From positions 1-7,971 of the forward strand of contig JABJMI010000459.1 in the NCBI GenBank assembly GCA_018659505.1: 7,971 bases of DNA. The letters are read 5' to 3'. Of the stretch, positions 6,282-7,971 are shown one piece after another. The translations under genes and the position numbers were made by a program. Origin of the DNA: Planctomicrobium sp. (GTDB lineage Bacteria > Planctomycetota > Planctomycetia > Planctomycetales > Planctomycetaceae). The stretch's first letter is position 1. The number at the start of each line of letters is the position of its first letter. Under the pieces are notes generated by a model that saw only the letters and a program-made list of their open reading frames with translations, had not been told where the DNA came from and did no database searches.

Positions 6282-6323
6282 ATGGATTCGAGCAAGAGTC
6301 ATTAACTTCCCCGCAGAACCATA

Positions 6324-7391
6324 ATGAGTATCCCCCAGTCTCAACGAGACTTACGAATTGATCTCGTGCGTGGGATTGCTTTGCTCATTCTAGTGACAGA
6401 CCACTTACCGGGAAATCCTTTGCGTTCGCTGATGCCTGTCTCATGGGGACTGGCTGACATGGCTGAAGCTTTTGTACTTCTCTCGGGTGTGGTCGTAGGT
6501 TTCGGTATTCGTAAACGGAGAACTTTTCAGGCGTGTACAACCCATCGCCTGCGGCGCGCAGTGACCTTGTTCGTTGCTTATTTCCTGACCGCAATTTTGC
6601 TGATTGCAATGGTGCGGTACTTTCAGATTGGAGTCGTCGCCCAGACTTTACCTGCTCATTTCTTAGCAGGTTCGTGGTATGAATTGATGGTTAAATTGTT
6701 TGCCATCAATGGACGTGTTTCTAACCTGTGTATCTTGCTTTTATATTTTTGGCTAGCAATTGGTTTGATCTGCCTGCCTGATCGGATATGGAAATACCCA
6801 AGAGTGATCTTCTTGAGTTCGTTTCTCCTGTATCTTGGTTCGCAGCTAACACCCTCGATTTCCCTCCCCCAACAATTTCAGGTCGCTACCTATTTCAATC
6901 CCTTCGCCTGGCAGTTTCTGTTTGTCTCTGGAGCGATCTATGCCAATGCGTCTGAGCAATGGAAACAGAACAAAATCAACCGAACAGTGTTATTCCCACT
7001 TGCTCTATTGGTGAATGGCGTTTTGCTTTTAATCATCGGTTTGGAAGTCGCATTGCCAGAATTCCTCATCAAGAAAACGAACCTTGGACCGCTTCGGTAT
7101 CTGCACGCAGTCAGTGCTGCGTTGATCTTCAAAGAAATTCTTCCAAAGCAACTTTCAATGAAGTGGCAACGATTATTATCGCCGTTTTTCCGTTGTAGCG
7201 AACAGTCGTTGTGGGTCTACTGTGGCGGAAGTTTGTTAGTCGTTTGGCTGTCGCAGTTTATGTGGCAAGCAGAGAGTCTTTCTAAAGTCGTCTTTCTAAA
7301 TTCTTTGGCGTGGACCGGATGCTTTTGCATCGCATGGCTCGTTACCAGCTTGAAGCATTTTATGTCGATGAAACGAAAGCGGACGATTTGA
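6324..7391 (+). CDS. OpgC-family membrane acyltransferase-like protein
   Basis: This 355-residue polytopic membrane protein belongs to the OpgC family. In proteobacteria OpgC adds succinyl groups to osmoregulated periplasmic glucans, working from the inner membrane. The family signature is at the N-terminus: RDLRIDLVRG (8-17), DHLPGN (26-31) and WGLADMAEAFVLLSG (41-55), resembling the R-x-D-x-x-RG and membrane His pattern of acyltransferase-3 proteins; H27 is the plausible catalytic residue. About ten hydrophobic segments follow, with a basic cytoplasmic end (MKRKRTI). Length is slightly below the usual 370-400. The ATG at 6324 is the first good start and has no clear Shine-Dalgarno. No opgG/opgH glucan-synthesis gene is visible, so the acceptor glycan and acyl donor are unknown and I give no gene symbol. 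It ends nine bases from the stop of the convergent hydrolase. Confidence 0.85.
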   Translation: MSIPQSQRDLRIDLVRGIALLILVTDHLPGNPLRSLMPVSWGLADMAEAFVLLSGVVVGFGIRKRRTFQACTTHRLRRAVTLFVAYFLTAILLIAMVRYFQIGVVAQTLPAHFLAGSWYELMVKLFAINGRVSNLCILLLYFWLAIGLICLPDRIWKYPRVIFLSSFLLYLGSQLTPSISLPQQFQVATYFNPFAWQFLFVSGAIYANASEQWKQNKINRTVLFPLALLVNGVLLLIIGLEVALPEFLIKKTNLGPLRYLHAVSAALIFKEILPKQLSMKWQRLLSPFFRCSEQSLWVYCGGSLLVVWLSQFMWQAESLSKVVFLNSLAWTGCFCIAWLVTSLKHFMSMKRKRTI

Positions 7392-7400
7392 AATTGTCTG

Positions 7401-7971
7401 CTATCTGTTCTTCAGAAAGTCAGCGATTGCAGAGTTGACTTGCTCTGGTTGCTCCAATGGAGACATATGTCCCGCGTCTCTTATTTCAATGAAATCAGCA
7501 TTTGGAATCGTATTGGCGATCTCTTGCATCTCCGCGCTCGTCGTGATTGAGTCATGTTCGCCAACGACAACAAGGGTGGGGAAATCGATCTTCGGAAGCA
7601 TTTCAGTGACATCAGGTCTCTCAGCCATTCCGAGTAACGCAGCAGAAACAGTTTGGGGCGAAGTGCTACGAATAACAGATTGAGTTTGTTCGACCACTGC
7701 TTGATTATTAGAAAGTGTCACTGCAGAAAACAACTTTTCTGGCATCGCCTCTGCCAGGAAACCGGGACCGTTCTGTAATACCTTCTCAGAAGTCTCTCGA
7801 CGTGTTTGCTGTGCGGCTTCGCTGTCAGCGGCTGCTTTGGCATCGCAAAGAATAATGCTTTTCAATTTCGATCTATGGTTTCGATAAAATTGCCAGGCGA
7901 TATATCCTCCCATCGAAAGTCCGCATAAATTCACGGGAGTATCGATTGAGAATTCATCCAACATGGCAGCG
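7401..7971 (-). CDS. Alpha/beta-fold hydrolase, N-terminus beyond window edge
   Basis: This is the C-terminal part (about 190 residues) of an alpha/beta hydrolase; the frame stays open to base 7971, so the ATG at 7964 is probably internal and the real start lies outside, perhaps 60-90 residues upstream. All three catalytic residues are visible: the nucleophile Ser in GLSMGG (Ser codon 7914-7916), the Asp in VVVGEHD (7551-7553) and the His in AGHMSPLEQPE (7467-7469). The TLVVVGEHD strand and GHMSPLEQPE end are typical of small esterases, lactonases and C-C hydrolases of the 3-oxoadipate enol-lactonase-like group, with a helical cap between (about 7590-7830). The oxyanion-hole HG motif is in the missing part. 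Substrate cannot be predicted. The stop at 7401-7403 lies nine bases from the end of the OpgC-like gene, which leaves no room for a separate terminator between the two convergent genes. Confidence 0.9.
   Translation of the reverse strand, partial: AAMLDEFSIDTPVNLCGLSMGGYIAWQFYRNHRSKLKSIILCDAKAAADSEAAQQTRRETSEKVLQNGPGFLAEAMPEKLFSAVTLSNNQAVVEQTQSVIRSTSPQTVSAALLGMAERPDVTEMLPKIDFPTLVVVGEHDSITTSAEMQEIANTIPNADFIEIRDAGHMSPLEQPEQVNSAIADFLKNR

Larger units (their letters stand above)
6006..6323. other. 318-bp intergenic region between the symporter and the OpgC-like gene
   Basis: No gene is seen. After the symporter stop there is a perfect 10-bp palindrome AAGTCGACTT (6023-6032) but no terminator with a U-run. 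The palindromic element at 6089-6273 occupies most of the gap. Only about 50 bp (6274-6323) separate the element from the OpgC-like start, so the promoter of that gene probably lies partly within the element. Confidence 0.6.

Noticed and set aside
7435..7683. An 82-codon plus-strand frame opposite the hydrolase
   Set aside because: It lies opposite the catalytic Asp and His region of a well-supported hydrolase and has no features of its own.

Overview
The window looks like chromosomal DNA of a planctomycete, probably of the Planctomycetaceae. The evidence is a DUF1501 protein at the left edge (a family greatly expanded in Planctomycetes), moderate GC content, sparse Shine-Dalgarno sequences, long intergenic gaps, and palindromic intergenic repeats built from GAAACACAGAGG- and ACCACGAAA-type motifs. 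The lineage is inferred from gene content; no rRNA or marker gene is present.

Layout from left to right: (1) the 3' part of a DUF1501 gene (+), cut by the left edge; (2) a convergent EamA/DMT-type transporter (-); (3) a 741-bp gene-free stretch (2178-2918) holding a nested palindromic, MITE-like element at 2366-2630; (4) glgC (-), ADP-glucose pyrophosphorylase; (5) a divergent control region of about 300 bp (4227-4529) with several small inverted repeats; (6) a sodium/dicarboxylate-type (SDF/DAACS) symporter (+) whose core motifs resemble animal EAAT glutamate transporters; (7) a 318-bp gap with a second palindromic element (6089-6273) sharing its terminal motif with the first and flanked by a possible 8-bp target duplication; (8) an OpgC-family membrane acyltransferase-like gene (+); (9) a convergent alpha/beta hydrolase (-), cut by the right edge.

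The genes do not form an obvious operon or single pathway: neighbours are mostly divergent or convergent, and each seems to be its own transcription unit. GlgC commits glucose-1-phosphate to glycogen, the symporter probably imports acidic amino acids or dicarboxylates, the EamA protein is a metabolite exporter or importer of unknown substrate, and OpgC-like proteins modify periplasmic or cell-surface glycans. I see no defence system, CRISPR array, RNA gene, prophage or complete insertion sequence. The points most worth following are the EAAT-like ion-coupling residues of the symporter, the two related palindromic elements bracketing glgC and the symporter, and the plant/cyanobacterial-type allosteric site of GlgC with one Lys-to-Arg change.
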